Shown: piece by piece, positions 7,253 through 14,213 of the stretch | Layout of the letters: each line of letters starts with the position of its first letter | Numbering within the stretch: the stretch's first letter is position 1 | Assembly: GCA_050288085.1 (NCBI GenBank) | Contig: JBNKDD010000106.1 | Location: 1 to 17,569, forward strand | Reading direction: 5' to 3' | Source of the DNA: JBNKDD01 sp050288085 | GTDB taxonomy: Bacteria; Chloroflexota; Anaerolineae; Aggregatilineales; UBA3940 | DNA length: 17,569 nt | Translations under genes and position numbers: made by a program | Notes under the pieces: model-generated | The model's input: the letters and a program-made list of their open reading frames with translations, nothing else | Told to the model about the DNA's origin: nothing | The model's database searches: none

Positions 7253-8067
7253 GCTGGGTGACACGCTCCATTTTCTCCTGTCAGTGCGATCAATGCCCCA
7301 AACCGCCCGGTGTTGCCCTGTTCCGCCCGGTGAGAATAGAACTCGTGGGTGTTGCTGGCGGTGCATATCCTGGCTGCTTCAATCCGCTTGACGCCTGCAC
7401 CGGCCAGGGCGCGGCGGTTCGCTTCCCACAAATCCAGGCGCGGGTTATGACCTTTGCCGGTTGGGGGCAGGATCAGCCCGGCGCTGTCTTCAAACGCCTC
7501 TTGCACCTGGCTGACCACCTCCGGGCCAACCTCATATTGATCCGGGCCAATCGATGGGCCAATCCCCGCGATGATGTTCTCCGGCTGGCAGCCAAAAGCA
7601 TCTCGCATAGTCAGAACGGTCGCCGGGCCAACTCCGGTCACCGTGCCCCGCCAACCCGCATGGGCCAACCCGATCACGCTTTCCACCGGATCGTGAAAGA
7701 AGAGCGGGACACAGTCAGCAAAACGCATGACAAGCGGCAAATCAACCTGGGCCGTAATCACGGCATCGCATTGAATCGGCGGCCAGGGCTGTGGCGAACG
7801 ATCTTGTAGAACCAGGACATCCGCGCTGTGAACCTGCCAGGTGGTGCGGGTATCCGCATCTTGATAACCCATTGCCTGGGCCATCAACTGGCGGTTTTGC
7901 TGCACGTTGACCAGGTCATCGCCGACGGTCGAACCCACGTTGAGAGAGTTAAACGGCCCGGAGCTGGTTCCTCCTAAACGTGTGAAGATACCATGCTTCA
8001 GGTAAGGGGCTTTATTCAAAGTCTCAAACTGATAGTACACCAGATTACTGTATTTTTCACGATGCAT
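7249..8067 (-). CDS. pgeF: PgeF/YfiH (LACC1-like) purine nucleoside phosphorylase
   Basis: The 272-residue protein is a full-length member of the YfiH/YlmD/LACC1 family (formerly 'multicopper polyphenol oxidase', DUF152), zinc enzymes that phosphorolyse or deaminate purine nucleosides. The expected metal ligands are visible: His80 in TWQVHSADV, Cys119 in RFADCVPL and His136 in GLAHAGWRGTV. GPSIGPDQYEVG and the C-terminal CT-x6-FYSHR and GNTGRFGALI motifs are also present. It starts the minus-strand run and overlaps yggS by four bases. The ATG at 8067 has no good Shine-Dalgarno sequence; a TAGACT hexamer seven bases before it raises the possibility of a leaderless message. The divergent neighbour is the histidine kinase, across a 443-bp structured gap. 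Confidence 0.92.
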   Translation of the reverse strand: MHREKYSNLVYYQFETLNKAPYLKHGIFTRLGGTSSGPFNSLNVGSTVGDDLVNVQQNRQLMAQAMGYQDADTRTTWQVHSADVLVLQDRSPQPWPPIQCDAVITAQVDLPLVMRFADCVPLFFHDPVESVIGLAHAGWRGTVTGVGPATVLTMRDAFGCQPENIIAGIGPSIGPDQYEVGPEVVSQVQEAFEDSAGLILPPTGKGHNPRLDLWEANRRALAGAGVKRIEAARICTASNTHEFYSHRAEQGNTGRFGALIALTGENGACHPA

Positions 8068-8123
8068 AAAAGCGAGTCTATCACATTCAATAGGCCCCGG
8101 CTATAGTTTTGGTGTTTCGGGAG

Positions 8124-8357
8124 GGGCAATCGATTCAAAATTATTTTGTACTTAAGTTGGGCCAGACATTAAGTTTTAAATAAATGGCCCAACTGTTACA
8201 GGAACAAGTAAGGTTTTGAGGTTTTTATTCAAAACCATTATCTTGTTCCACTTAGGGCTGTCAGCCGCCAGAACGACCGAAGATCGTCATAAACTTCGCA
8301 GCTAGATCAAATTCGGAACCGCGAAGTTTATTCGTGGTGGGGTTGAATCGATTGCCC
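8124..8357. ncRNA. 234-bp nested inverted-repeat element (candidate structured RNA or MITE)
   Basis: Perfect 15-base outer arms, gggcaatcgattcaa at 8124-8138 and ttgaatcgattgccc at 8343-8357, enclose three well-formed hairpins in series. Hairpin 1 has perfect 10-bp arms (8155-8164 / 8185-8194). Hairpin 2 has an 8-bp outer stem (8201-8208 / 8242-8249) and an 8-bp inner stem (8212-8219 / 8229-8236) separated by an internal loop. Hairpin 3 has perfect 11-bp arms (8289-8299 / 8321-8331). A small 4-bp hairpin (8256-8266) lies between 2 and 3. Drawn as RNA or single-stranded DNA this is a cloverleaf closed by a long stem. No transposase, clear target duplication or T-tract is present. I recognise no Rfam family in it. 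The structure is directly visible; its nature is open, and the strand of any transcript is unknown. Confidence 0.5.
8148..8194. repeat. Inverted repeat sharing sequence with 2221-2264 (copy 2)
   Basis: agttgggcca (8155-8164) and tggcccaact (8185-8194) are perfectly complementary with a 20-base loop. The stretch 8152-8170 matches 2228-2246 at 17 of 19 bases, and gtac precedes both. This copy is hairpin 1 of the larger nested element, whereas copy 1 stands alone near a promoter. Confidence 0.55.
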
Positions 8358-8414
8358 TAATGTTTAAGAGACCACGAACAAAGATTGGATTTAAGACTGG
8401 TTGATCGGGTGGCT

Positions 8415-8444
8415 TTGTACAGTAATACTGATATTTTGTATAAT
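8415..8444 (+). promoter_or_regulatory. Sigma-70-type promoter for the histidine kinase gene
   Basis: TTGTAC (8415-8420) and a perfect TATAAT (8439-8444) with 18-bp spacing, in a locally AT-rich stretch. The predicted start near 8451 gives a leader of about 60 bases. Confidence 0.65.
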
Positions 8445-8510
8445 TACTAGCAGAAGGCAATTTGCAGTAAATCACAATTTATCAGATAGGCTCCTAGACC
8501 GTAGCAGAAG

Positions 8511-10643
8511 ATGACCAACAACACCGCCCGGCTGTATGAGTATACAAAGTGTTTCAGCGTGAGGCTGACATTTGCGGACATGCTGCCTCATATTGTAGAA
8601 CTCGCTGCTTCGACCGACGGTGTTCAGGGGGTGGTCGTCGTCCTGATTGATCCCGATTCGGGTGAACCTTCGCTGCGGGCGCGTTGGCAGGCGGGGATGC
8701 AGGCAACAGAGATTGTGAAGCTGCCGGTAGATCAAGCTTTGATTGAGCCTGTAGTGGCGAACCCGGACGGGGTAGAACTCGCTCCATCGGCCTTCATCTC
8801 AGGTTCGGCAGATGAACTGCTGTTGGGCATCCCGCTGATGATCGATGATCGGGCGGTTGGTATTCTGGGAATAAACGGGGGGACAGAGTTCGACCGGCAA
8901 AATGTTGACCAGTTGATCAACCTGAGCCGCCAGATGGCCGTTTCAATCCAGAACGTTTTTGACTACGAGCAGGCAGTTAACCGCATCGTTGAGACGCAGT
9001 TGTTGGCCGAAGCGATCCAGGCGATCTCATCTTCCCTCGAACTGCGAGATGTGCTGTCTACTTTCGCCAGCTATGTCAGGCGCAGCCTGGATGTAAACTG
9101 GTGCAGCGTCTTGGCCTATAATCCAGAAGATGCCCATTATCTACGCAGGCTGGCGGAATATCATCAGGTCTTGTGGCCGCGGGGACAGGGGCCGCTGGTC
9201 GATCTGGAAATCATTCCACTCCGGCGGATTTTGTTTACCGAAGGTCGGCCTTTTTCACTTAATGAGGCCAACTTCGAAAATCATGGGGACAGCCAGGATT
9301 ATCTGAATCAATCAGGTTTTCGGCGGATGTTGAGTATCCCACTTAAGGATAGTGGGGATGTAATCGGGATGGTGGAACTGGCAGATATTCACCTTGAAAC
9401 CCCTTACACCGCCCAACAGATCGAAACCTGCTTCTTGCTCGCGCACCGGTTGGCAGCTGTTCTGATCGAAGACCCCGAATCGGAGTGGGAAGGGGCCTTA
9501 CACGACGGCTCAAGAAATTTGCTGCTTGCATCTGGTGCAGATCGATGTACCCTTTCTATATGGGATGGAGAGGCCGCATATCGCCTGTTTGACTATGGAA
9601 GAATAATCTGGTTAGAGGAGACTGGCCCCCTTCAAATATTTGAAGCCTGGCCGACGATGCAGATTGTTCTGGATGAACAGCGCATTACAGAGATGCATCC
9701 CAACAACGCGACAATACATCCTCAAGAGCGCCAGCTTTTCGAACAAACCGGACTGGGTGCAATGTTGGCCCTGCCGTTAGTGTCGAAAGCTCGCGCAGTG
9801 GGATTGGTCCAACTATATGACCTTGATCCGGATCGGACGTTCTCGCAGCAAGAAATACAACGGGCTTATGCCCTGGCGAATCAGGCTGCAATTGCCCTGG
9901 ACAATGCGCGATTGTTTCAGGATCTCCGTCACAGCCTTGACCAGTTGGAGGATTTGCAGAACAACCTGATACGGATCGAACGTTTTTCTGCCCTGGGTGA
10001 ACTGTCGGCGGCCATCGCCCACCAGATCAACAACCCTCTGACCACCATCCTGGGGGATGCCGAGATGTTAGTGGAAGATATTGCGCCTGACAACTGGCAT
10101 CATGAATCGGCATCGGCTATCTTACGGGCCGGTCAGCAGGCTAAAAAGGTTGTCGAGCAGGTGCTCAATATGGTTGAGGCGGAAGACGAGCGATGCGCGG
10201 TGTCAATCTCAGAGACACTCGAAGCCGCGATTGACCTGGTCGATCACCAGATAAAGGAGCGTGGGATTGCCATCAGGTCTGAGTTTGCATCGGACTTGCA
10301 GCCGGTTCAGGCTATTCCCATTCTGATCAAGAACCTGTGGGTTAATCTCCTGGTCAATGCATTCGATGCGGTTGAACCGGGGGCGGGTCTGGTTACCATC
10401 TTGACCAGGGCTGTTGATGGTGGCGTTGAGGTCAGCATTACAGATAATGGATATGGCATTCCGCCGGAGAGCCTACCCCGTATTTTTGATTCATCTTTTA
10501 CTACAAAACCCCACGGACAGGGTACGGGGTTAGGATTGTATATCTGCAAGCAGATAGTCGAAAACCTTGACGGTACAATTACCGTCGACAGCGTTCTGGG
10601 TGAGGGTGCTCGTGTGGTGGTTTTCCTGCCGACGAGAAAATAG
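8511..10643 (+). CDS. Soluble three-GAF sensor histidine kinase
   Basis: The 710-residue protein lacks a membrane helix, so it is cytoplasmic. Three GAF-like domains follow one another (about 20-155, 165-320 and 330-467); each ends in the typical IPL...VGxLxL strand pair and a QxAxAIxNA-type helix. A short coiled coil (467-490) leads into a HisKA domain with the H-box FSALGELSAAIAHQINNPL, making His504 the phosphorylated residue. The HATPase_c domain shows the N-box (NLLVNAFDA, Asn612/Asn616), G1 (DNGYGIP, 645-651), F-box (IFDSSFTTK) and G2 (GQGTGLGL, 669-676). The H-box resembles NtrB/HK4-type kinases. GAF domains commonly bind small ligands, cyclic nucleotides or chromophores; no ligand can be named. 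GAF1 is the most divergent. No own receiver domain is fused; the PhoB-type regulator 178 bp downstream is the likely partner. Confidence 0.93.
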   Translation: MTNNTARLYEYTKCFSVRLTFADMLPHIVELAASTDGVQGVVVVLIDPDSGEPSLRARWQAGMQATEIVKLPVDQALIEPVVANPDGVELAPSAFISGSADELLLGIPLMIDDRAVGILGINGGTEFDRQNVDQLINLSRQMAVSIQNVFDYEQAVNRIVETQLLAEAIQAISSSLELRDVLSTFASYVRRSLDVNWCSVLAYNPEDAHYLRRLAEYHQVLWPRGQGPLVDLEIIPLRRILFTEGRPFSLNEANFENHGDSQDYLNQSGFRRMLSIPLKDSGDVIGMVELADIHLETPYTAQQIETCFLLAHRLAAVLIEDPESEWEGALHDGSRNLLLASGADRCTLSIWDGEAAYRLFDYGRIIWLEETGPLQIFEAWPTMQIVLDEQRITEMHPNNATIHPQERQLFEQTGLGAMLALPLVSKARAVGLVQLYDLDPDRTFSQQEIQRAYALANQAAIALDNARLFQDLRHSLDQLEDLQNNLIRIERFSALGELSAAIAHQINNPLTTILGDAEMLVEDIAPDNWHHESASAILRAGQQAKKVVEQVLNMVEAEDERCAVSISETLEAAIDLVDHQIKERGIAIRSEFASDLQPVQAIPILIKNLWVNLLVNAFDAVEPGAGLVTILTRAVDGGVEVSITDNGYGIPPESLPRIFDSSFTTKPHGQGTGLGLYICKQIVENLDGTITVDSVLGEGARVVVFLPTRK

Positions 10644-10711
10644 CCCTTTTAATTTCATATGAGTTCACTAAAAGGGAAGGGATAAATTCAGTAGAGCGTC
10701 TTTAACTGAAT
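10644..10711 (+). terminator. Two consecutive hairpins after the kinase gene (weak terminator or attenuator)
   Basis: ccctttta (10644-10651) pairs with taaaaggg (10669-10676) directly after the stop codon. A second stem, attcagt (10686-10692) with actgaat (10705-10711), follows. Neither has a downstream T-tract, so termination may be partial or the hairpins may stabilise the 3' end. Confidence 0.45.
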
Positions 10712-10716
10712 GATGG

Positions 10717-10748
10717 TTGACAACTACCATTTCTATCTTTCTATTAAA
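10717..10748 (+). promoter_or_regulatory. Possible promoter for the response regulator
   Basis: A perfect -35 hexamer TTGACA (10717-10722) is followed by an AT-rich stretch. The -10 is ambiguous: TCTATT with a 17-bp spacer or TATTAA with a 19-bp spacer, each four of six. It would allow the regulator to be expressed separately from the kinase. Confidence 0.4.
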
Positions 10749-10821
10749 TTCGCGACCCGTAAGGCGATCTGCTGAAAACGAACTTAAGTGACACTCTTAG
10801 GCCACAGCCAGGAGTATAAAT

Positions 10822-11517
10822 ATGGCTAGTAGTATTTTAATTGTTGACGACAATGAGGACGTGCTGGGCACTGTGGGGCGAGCCTTGAGCCGTGAGGGGT
10901 ACGATGTCTCATTGGCACGTTCGGCGGATGAAGCCTGGGAAAACGTCCGGGTAAGCATTCCCGATCTGATCATCCTCGACATCGTCATGCCATTCAAGAC
11001 CGGTCTGGAATTCTGCGAAGAACTCCGAGAAGATGATCAATATGCCTCAATCCCTATCTTATTCTTGAGTGCCCGCTGGCGCACTGACGATATCGTAATC
11101 GGCCTGGATGGGGGTGGCGACGATTACCTGACCAAACCCTTTAAGATCGCAGAGCTGCGGGCACGGGTGCGGGCCTTGCTGCGCCGGTCATCCAATCGGG
11201 GCGGCGGTGAAGTCGTGCTGGCCGTTGGGGGGTTGGCGCTCGATCCAAAGACCTACCAGGTCACCACGCGGGAGGCTCCTGATATCCAGTTGACATCAAC
11301 TGAATACAGGCTGCTACGGTTCCTGATGAGCGGTGCGAACCGGGTTCATTCTATCCAGGATTTGCTGGATGCAGTCTGGGGATACCCCAGCGGCACCGGC
11401 GACCCTGACCTGGTTCGTTCACATATCCGCAACTTGCGTGCCAAGATAGAACCAGATCGCCAGAATCCATCCTATATCCGAACGGTGCATGGCGCGGGAT
11501 ACAGGGTAGAAGACTGA
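10822..11517 (+). CDS. PhoB/OmpR-family response regulator
   Basis: The 231-residue protein has a receiver domain (about 4-117) with the acidic pair Asp9/Asp10, phosphoacceptor Asp53 (LIILDIVMP), Ser83 in the usual Thr/Ser position and Lys105 (YLTKPFK). A C-terminal winged-helix DNA-binding domain follows (about 132-230), with LTSTEYRLLRFLM, a VWGYPSG segment and the RSHIRNLRAKIEPD...IRTVHGAGYRVED ending typical of the OmpR/PhoB class. AGGAG 7 bases before the ATG fixes the start. It probably receives phosphate from the kinase at 8511-10643 and acts as a transcription factor. The target genes are unknown; the near-palindromic intergenic sequences nearby are possible but unproven sites. Confidence 0.95.
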   Translation: MASSILIVDDNEDVLGTVGRALSREGYDVSLARSADEAWENVRVSIPDLIILDIVMPFKTGLEFCEELREDDQYASIPILFLSARWRTDDIVIGLDGGGDDYLTKPFKIAELRARVRALLRRSSNRGGGEVVLAVGGLALDPKTYQVTTREAPDIQLTSTEYRLLRFLMSGANRVHSIQDLLDAVWGYPSGTGDPDLVRSHIRNLRAKIEPDRQNPSYIRTVHGAGYRVED

Positions 11518-11533
11518 CAGGCGGGTATCTGGC

Positions 11534-11574
11534 GGGATTCCTGATTTGCGTCTTCCGCGTAAGCAAATCATCCC
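11534..11574 (+). terminator. Hairpin after the response regulator gene
   Basis: tgatttgc (11542-11549) and gcaaatca (11563-11570) form a perfect 8-bp stem with a 13-base loop. An outer ggga/tccc pair (11534-11537 / 11571-11574) extends it past a 4-base bulge. There is no T-tract, so it may be a partial terminator or an mRNA-stabilising element before the GNAT gene. Confidence 0.5.
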
Positions 11575-11603
11575 CTGGGAAGCGAGGCTGATAAGGGAGA
11601 AAC

Positions 11604-12152
11604 ATGGCACTCAACAGCCGGGAATTTACCATTGCAACCTACCCACTTTCATTCAATTTAGTTATTCGCCCGGTACACGAGGACGATCTGCCCCGGTTGG
11701 GCTGGACGGAGGAGATGCGGCTTTACCAGAACTTGCTCCAAAAAGCCTATGATGCCCACATGGCGGGCAGACGATTATTTCTGGTAGCAGCGATCAACGA
11801 TTACCCGGTGGCGCGGTTAGCAATTCAGATTACTTCTGGCAACGTCAATTATGCTGATGGGCGAGACCGGGCCTACATTTACGCCGTCCATGTGATGCCC
11901 CCCCTTCAGGGTCTGGGGATTGGTACACACCTGATCGATGTTGCCGAATCGATCCTGGTAGAACGTGGTTTCCGCTGGGTAACCATCGCCGTCGCCAAGG
12001 AGAACCTCCAGGCTCGCCGCTTATACGAGCGGTTAGGCTATCGCATTTTCCGCGAGGACCCCGGCCAATGGAGTTTCACCGGTCCAGATGGTAAGCTCCA
12101 TCAGGTAAACGAACCCAGTTGGGGGATGCTGAAATCACTTTATTCCGAATAG
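11604..12152 (+). CDS. GNAT-family N-acetyltransferase
   Basis: The 182-residue protein has the GNAT fold signature. VIRPVHEDDLPRL (about 20-32) is the first strand and helix. YIYAVHVMPPLQGLGIGTHLI (about 92-112) is motif A with the acetyl-CoA-binding Q-x2-G-x-G. AVAKENLQARRLYERLGY (about 129-146) is motif B. It should transfer an acetyl group from acetyl-CoA to an amine; the substrate cannot be read from sequence. AAGGGAGA shortly before the ATG supports this start. It lies 86 bp after the response regulator behind a hairpin, so it may be cotranscribed by readthrough. The acceptor part (residues 35-65) is not recognisably similar to the RimI or aminoglycoside classes. Confidence 0.9.
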   Translation: MALNSREFTIATYPLSFNLVIRPVHEDDLPRLGWTEEMRLYQNLLQKAYDAHMAGRRLFLVAAINDYPVARLAIQITSGNVNYADGRDRAYIYAVHVMPPLQGLGIGTHLIDVAESILVERGFRWVTIAVAKENLQARRLYERLGYRIFREDPGQWSFTGPDGKLHQVNEPSWGMLKSLYSE

Positions 12153-12174
12153 GCGAGTCGTTCCTTTCAATAGG

Positions 12175-12244
12175 TGAGCTTCACAATCTCATATTGGCTC
12201 ATGTTCAGTGCATTAAAGTCGCGTAGCTGCGATTTTATTCGCAG
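12175..12244. other. Two hairpins downstream of the acetyltransferase gene
   Basis: tgagc (12175-12179) pairs with gctca (12197-12201), with an inner caat/attg stem. ctgcga (12227-12232) and tcgcag (12239-12244) make a perfect 6-bp stem around a TTTTAT loop. Neither is followed by a clear T-tract. They may close the GNAT transcript. Confidence 0.35.
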
Positions 12245-12285
12245 ACTGTGCTGTCTATATCTATACACCCTTGTTTTTGCCCCGC

Positions 12286-12314
12286 TTGACGCATTGCACC
12301 CACAACGGTATGAT
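12286..12314 (+). promoter_or_regulatory. Near-consensus sigma-70 promoter for the glycan gene cluster
   Basis: TTGACG (12286-12291) and TATGAT (12309-12314) match the consensus at five of six positions each with the ideal 17-bp spacer. Transcription would start near 12321 and run through the codirectional genes from 12387 to 17344. Confidence 0.75.
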
Positions 12315-12386
12315 TTCCCCTCATGGGTAGCGCACTGAAATCCCTGTGTGTTGCATTTATGATCCTGACAGAATGAACGGTGAAAC

Positions 12387-13139
12387 GTGATTGATACACT
12401 CGTCATAGTCCCAACATATAACGAGCGCGAGAACATCGAGCAGCTCGTTACCATGCTGCTGGGCCTCCCCCTTGACCTCGGCGTGATCGTCGTCGATGAT
12501 AACTCGCCAGATGGCACTGGCGAAATAGCGGATAAACTGGCTGTTGAGCAAGAAGGACGTGTTTTTGTCATCCATCGCGAAGGCAAACTCGGACTCGGTA
12601 CAGCCTATTTAGCCGGATTTGCGGAGGCTTTTCAGCAGCAGCCCAACCGGATTATGACGATGGATGCCGACTTTTCCCATCACCCGCGCTTTATCCCCTC
12701 AATGGTCGAAGCCAGCCAGAGGCAGTATGATCTCGTAATCGGGTCGCGCTATGTGCCGGGTGGTGGTACCCCTGATTTCCCGATGCGGCGTATTATGCTC
12801 AGCAGCGGTGCAAACCTCTTTGCTCGGACTTTGCTTGGTTTGAAAGCCCACGATACGACGGCAGGTTTTCGCTGTTACCGTCGCCAGGTGCTTGAAACCC
12901 TGCCCCTTGATACGATCTTCAGCAGCGGCTATTCTTTCCTGATCGAGATGCTTTTCCTCGTACAGCAGGCTGGCTTCACGGTTGGCGAAGTGCCGATCAT
13001 CTTTGAAGACCGCAAGCTCGGTAAATCGAAGATCTCTCGCGGTGAGATCACCCGTGCACTCTATACGGTAATGTGCTTGTTCTGGCGGCGGATTTTCGGC
13101 CATGACCCGGCCTTCCTGGTGAAACGAGCGCCGCATTGA
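12387..13139 (+). CDS. Polyprenol-phosphate mannosyltransferase-like GT2 (DPM1-like)
   Basis: The 250-residue protein matches the soluble catalytic unit of dolichol/polyprenol-phosphate mannose synthases. It has the N-terminal VIVPTYNERENIEQL, nucleotide-sugar binding DDNSPDGTGEIAD (37-49), the metal-binding DADFSHHP (93-100), GSRYVPGGGTPDFP, a TTAGFRCYRR segment, and the C-terminal FEDRKLGKSKIS that is strongly conserved in this family. It would transfer a hexose, typically mannose from GDP-mannose, to polyprenyl phosphate at the cytoplasmic membrane face. No C-terminal membrane helices are present, unlike the PpgS/GtrB type. The start is a GTG at 12387, chosen because the conserved strand begins at residue 5; its ribosome binding site is poor, and an in-leader small frame ends 10 bases upstream. 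The stop overlaps the methyltransferase start (TGATG). Confidence 0.92.
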   Translation: MIDTLVIVPTYNERENIEQLVTMLLGLPLDLGVIVVDDNSPDGTGEIADKLAVEQEGRVFVIHREGKLGLGTAYLAGFAEAFQQQPNRIMTMDADFSHHPRFIPSMVEASQRQYDLVIGSRYVPGGGTPDFPMRRIMLSSGANLFARTLLGLKAHDTTAGFRCYRRQVLETLPLDTIFSSGYSFLIEMLFLVQQAGFTVGEVPIIFEDRKLGKSKISRGEITRALYTVMCLFWRRIFGHDPAFLVKRAPH

Positions 13140-14107
13140 TGGTCGATACTGCTGCTGCCAATACCGTTCAAACTGCTGATATAGTGCCAGAAGAATACAT
13201 TTCCTGTAACCTGTGTGGAGCAGATAATTACCTGATCCGTTTTCCCGATACCCGCCCTGATCACGCCAGTCGTGCCGAGTGGGAAGCCTTCCGTTGTACC
13301 CATCCTGGTTATGGTATTCACCCCCAGATCGTCATTTGCCAGCATTGTGGCCTGGGTTACGCCAATCCCCGTGTCAGTGTCAGCCAGATCGAGGACAACT
13401 ACGAGAGCGTCGAAGACCCCGTTTACCTGCGTGAGCGGGGAGCACGCGTCTTGACCTTTGAGAAGCACCTAAAGACTTTTGAGCGTTATACTGGCTCAGC
13501 CAACGGACGACGCCTATTAGATGTCGGGGCTTATATTGGCGTATTCGTCGAAGTCGCCCAGAAGGTCGGATGGGACGCCTGGGGGATTGAGCCGTCATAC
13601 TGGGGATCCTCGTATGCGCAGGGGCAGGGCTTGAATGTCGCCCAGGGTATGCTCTCCGAGGCAGAATTCGAGGCAGAGAGCTTTGATGTCCTGACCATGT
13701 GGGACGTGATCGAGCACATGTCCGACCCCCTGGGTGATCTGCGTCATGCCTATAACCTGTTGAAACCCGGTGGTTGGATTGCTGTCCATACTATGGACAT
13801 GGACAGCCTCTTTGCCCGGATTATGGGTAAACGCTGGCCCTGGTTGATGGAGATGCATGTCTACTATTTCACGCGCCGAACCCTGGCCGCTATGCTGGAA
13901 GAGGCCGGATTTGAAGTGTTGCAAGTTAAACCGGAGGGGCGTTATCTCCGCCTGAAGTATCTGGTTACCCGCCTGCGTCCTTACAGTAAACCACTCGCCG
14001 ATTTTGTAGAATGGTTTACTCGCCTGACCGGATTAGATAGGATTCCCCTGCCGGTTAATTTCGGTGACCTCGTCACTGCCTACGCCCGAAAACCCACCGC
14101 TGACTGA
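13139..14107 (+). CDS. Class I SAM-dependent methyltransferase with N-terminal zinc-binding cysteines
   Basis: The 322-residue protein opens with two CxxC pairs (Cys23/Cys26 and Cys67/Cys70, counted from the ATG at 13139). This zinc-ribbon-like module is common at the N-terminus of sugar or lipid methyltransferases of the Methyltransf_11/23 type. The SAM-binding motif I reads RLLDVGAYIGVFVEVA (about 125-140), with Ala-Tyr-Ile in place of the usual CGTG turn. MWDVIEHMSDPLGDLRHAYNLLKPGG gives motifs II-III in two adjoining parts, WDVIEHMSDP and LLKPGG. MHVYYFTRRTLAAMLEEAGF is the conserved lid region (HxxxFxxxxL). A TTG at 13136 could also initiate, but the ATG overlapping the preceding TGA suggests coupled translation. 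Its place in the glycan cluster suggests methylation of a sugar or lipid-linked intermediate, by inference. Confidence 0.9.
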   Translation: MVDTAAANTVQTADIVPEEYISCNLCGADNYLIRFPDTRPDHASRAEWEAFRCTHPGYGIHPQIVICQHCGLGYANPRVSVSQIEDNYESVEDPVYLRERGARVLTFEKHLKTFERYTGSANGRRLLDVGAYIGVFVEVAQKVGWDAWGIEPSYWGSSYAQGQGLNVAQGMLSEAEFEAESFDVLTMWDVIEHMSDPLGDLRHAYNLLKPGGWIAVHTMDMDSLFARIMGKRWPWLMEMHVYYFTRRTLAAMLEEAGFEVLQVKPEGRYLRLKYLVTRLRPYSKPLADFVEWFTRLTGLDRIPLPVNFGDLVTAYARKPTAD

Positions 14108-14127
14108 TATCTGCCCCCAAGACAGTT

Positions 14128-14173
14128 GTAGGGGCGAGATGCATCTCGCCCTGGGCACGGTACACCGTGCCCC
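14128..14173. repeat. Dispersed palindromic repeat, two adjoining hairpins (copy A)
   Basis: A perfect 20-base palindrome at 14132-14151 (arms gggcgagatg / catctcgccc) preceded by gta-g is followed one base later by gggcacggt (14153-14161) and accgtgccc (14164-14172), a second 9-bp dyad. A related copy is at 17361-17390. From memory, such gtaggggcga palindromes are frequent between genes in Chloroflexota. It is not a typical terminator (no T-tract). Confidence 0.75.
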
Positions 14174-14213
14174 CATATTTTCCACCGCCCCAAAATCGAC
14201 TACAATAGCCTTG

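Larger units (their letters stand above)
8068..8510. other. 443-bp structured intergenic region between pgeF and the histidine kinase
   Basis: No credible coding frame is seen. Most of the region is a nested set of inverted repeats (8124-8357), followed by about 55 plain bases and then the kinase promoter (8415-8444). The structured part is therefore upstream of, not inside, the predicted kinase leader. Confidence 0.7.

Noticed and set aside
6626..7261. 211-codon plus-strand ORF opposite yggS
   Set aside because: The minus-strand yggS frame carries all family motifs; the antisense translation has none.
7253..7366. N-terminal extension of yggS
   Set aside because: It would overlap pgeF by about 118 bases, and the extra residues do not resemble the family; the normal YggS start is at 7252.
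7258..7809. 183-codon plus-strand ORF opposite pgeF
   Set aside because: Antisense to a clear PgeF-family gene with intact metal ligands.
10784..10812. A possible third copy of the ttaagtt...ggcca motif upstream of the response regulator
   Set aside because: Only ttaagt and taggcca are shared, with an 8-base insertion and no right arm; too weak to count.
12167..12586. 139-codon minus-strand ORF opposite the start of the DPM1-like gene
   Set aside because: Ser/Arg/Cys-rich antisense product without motifs; it covers the promoter and start of a convincing gene.
14064..14213. N-terminal extension of the first GT-C gene
   Set aside because: It overlaps the methyltransferase and translates through a dispersed palindrome; the membrane protein begins naturally at 14214.
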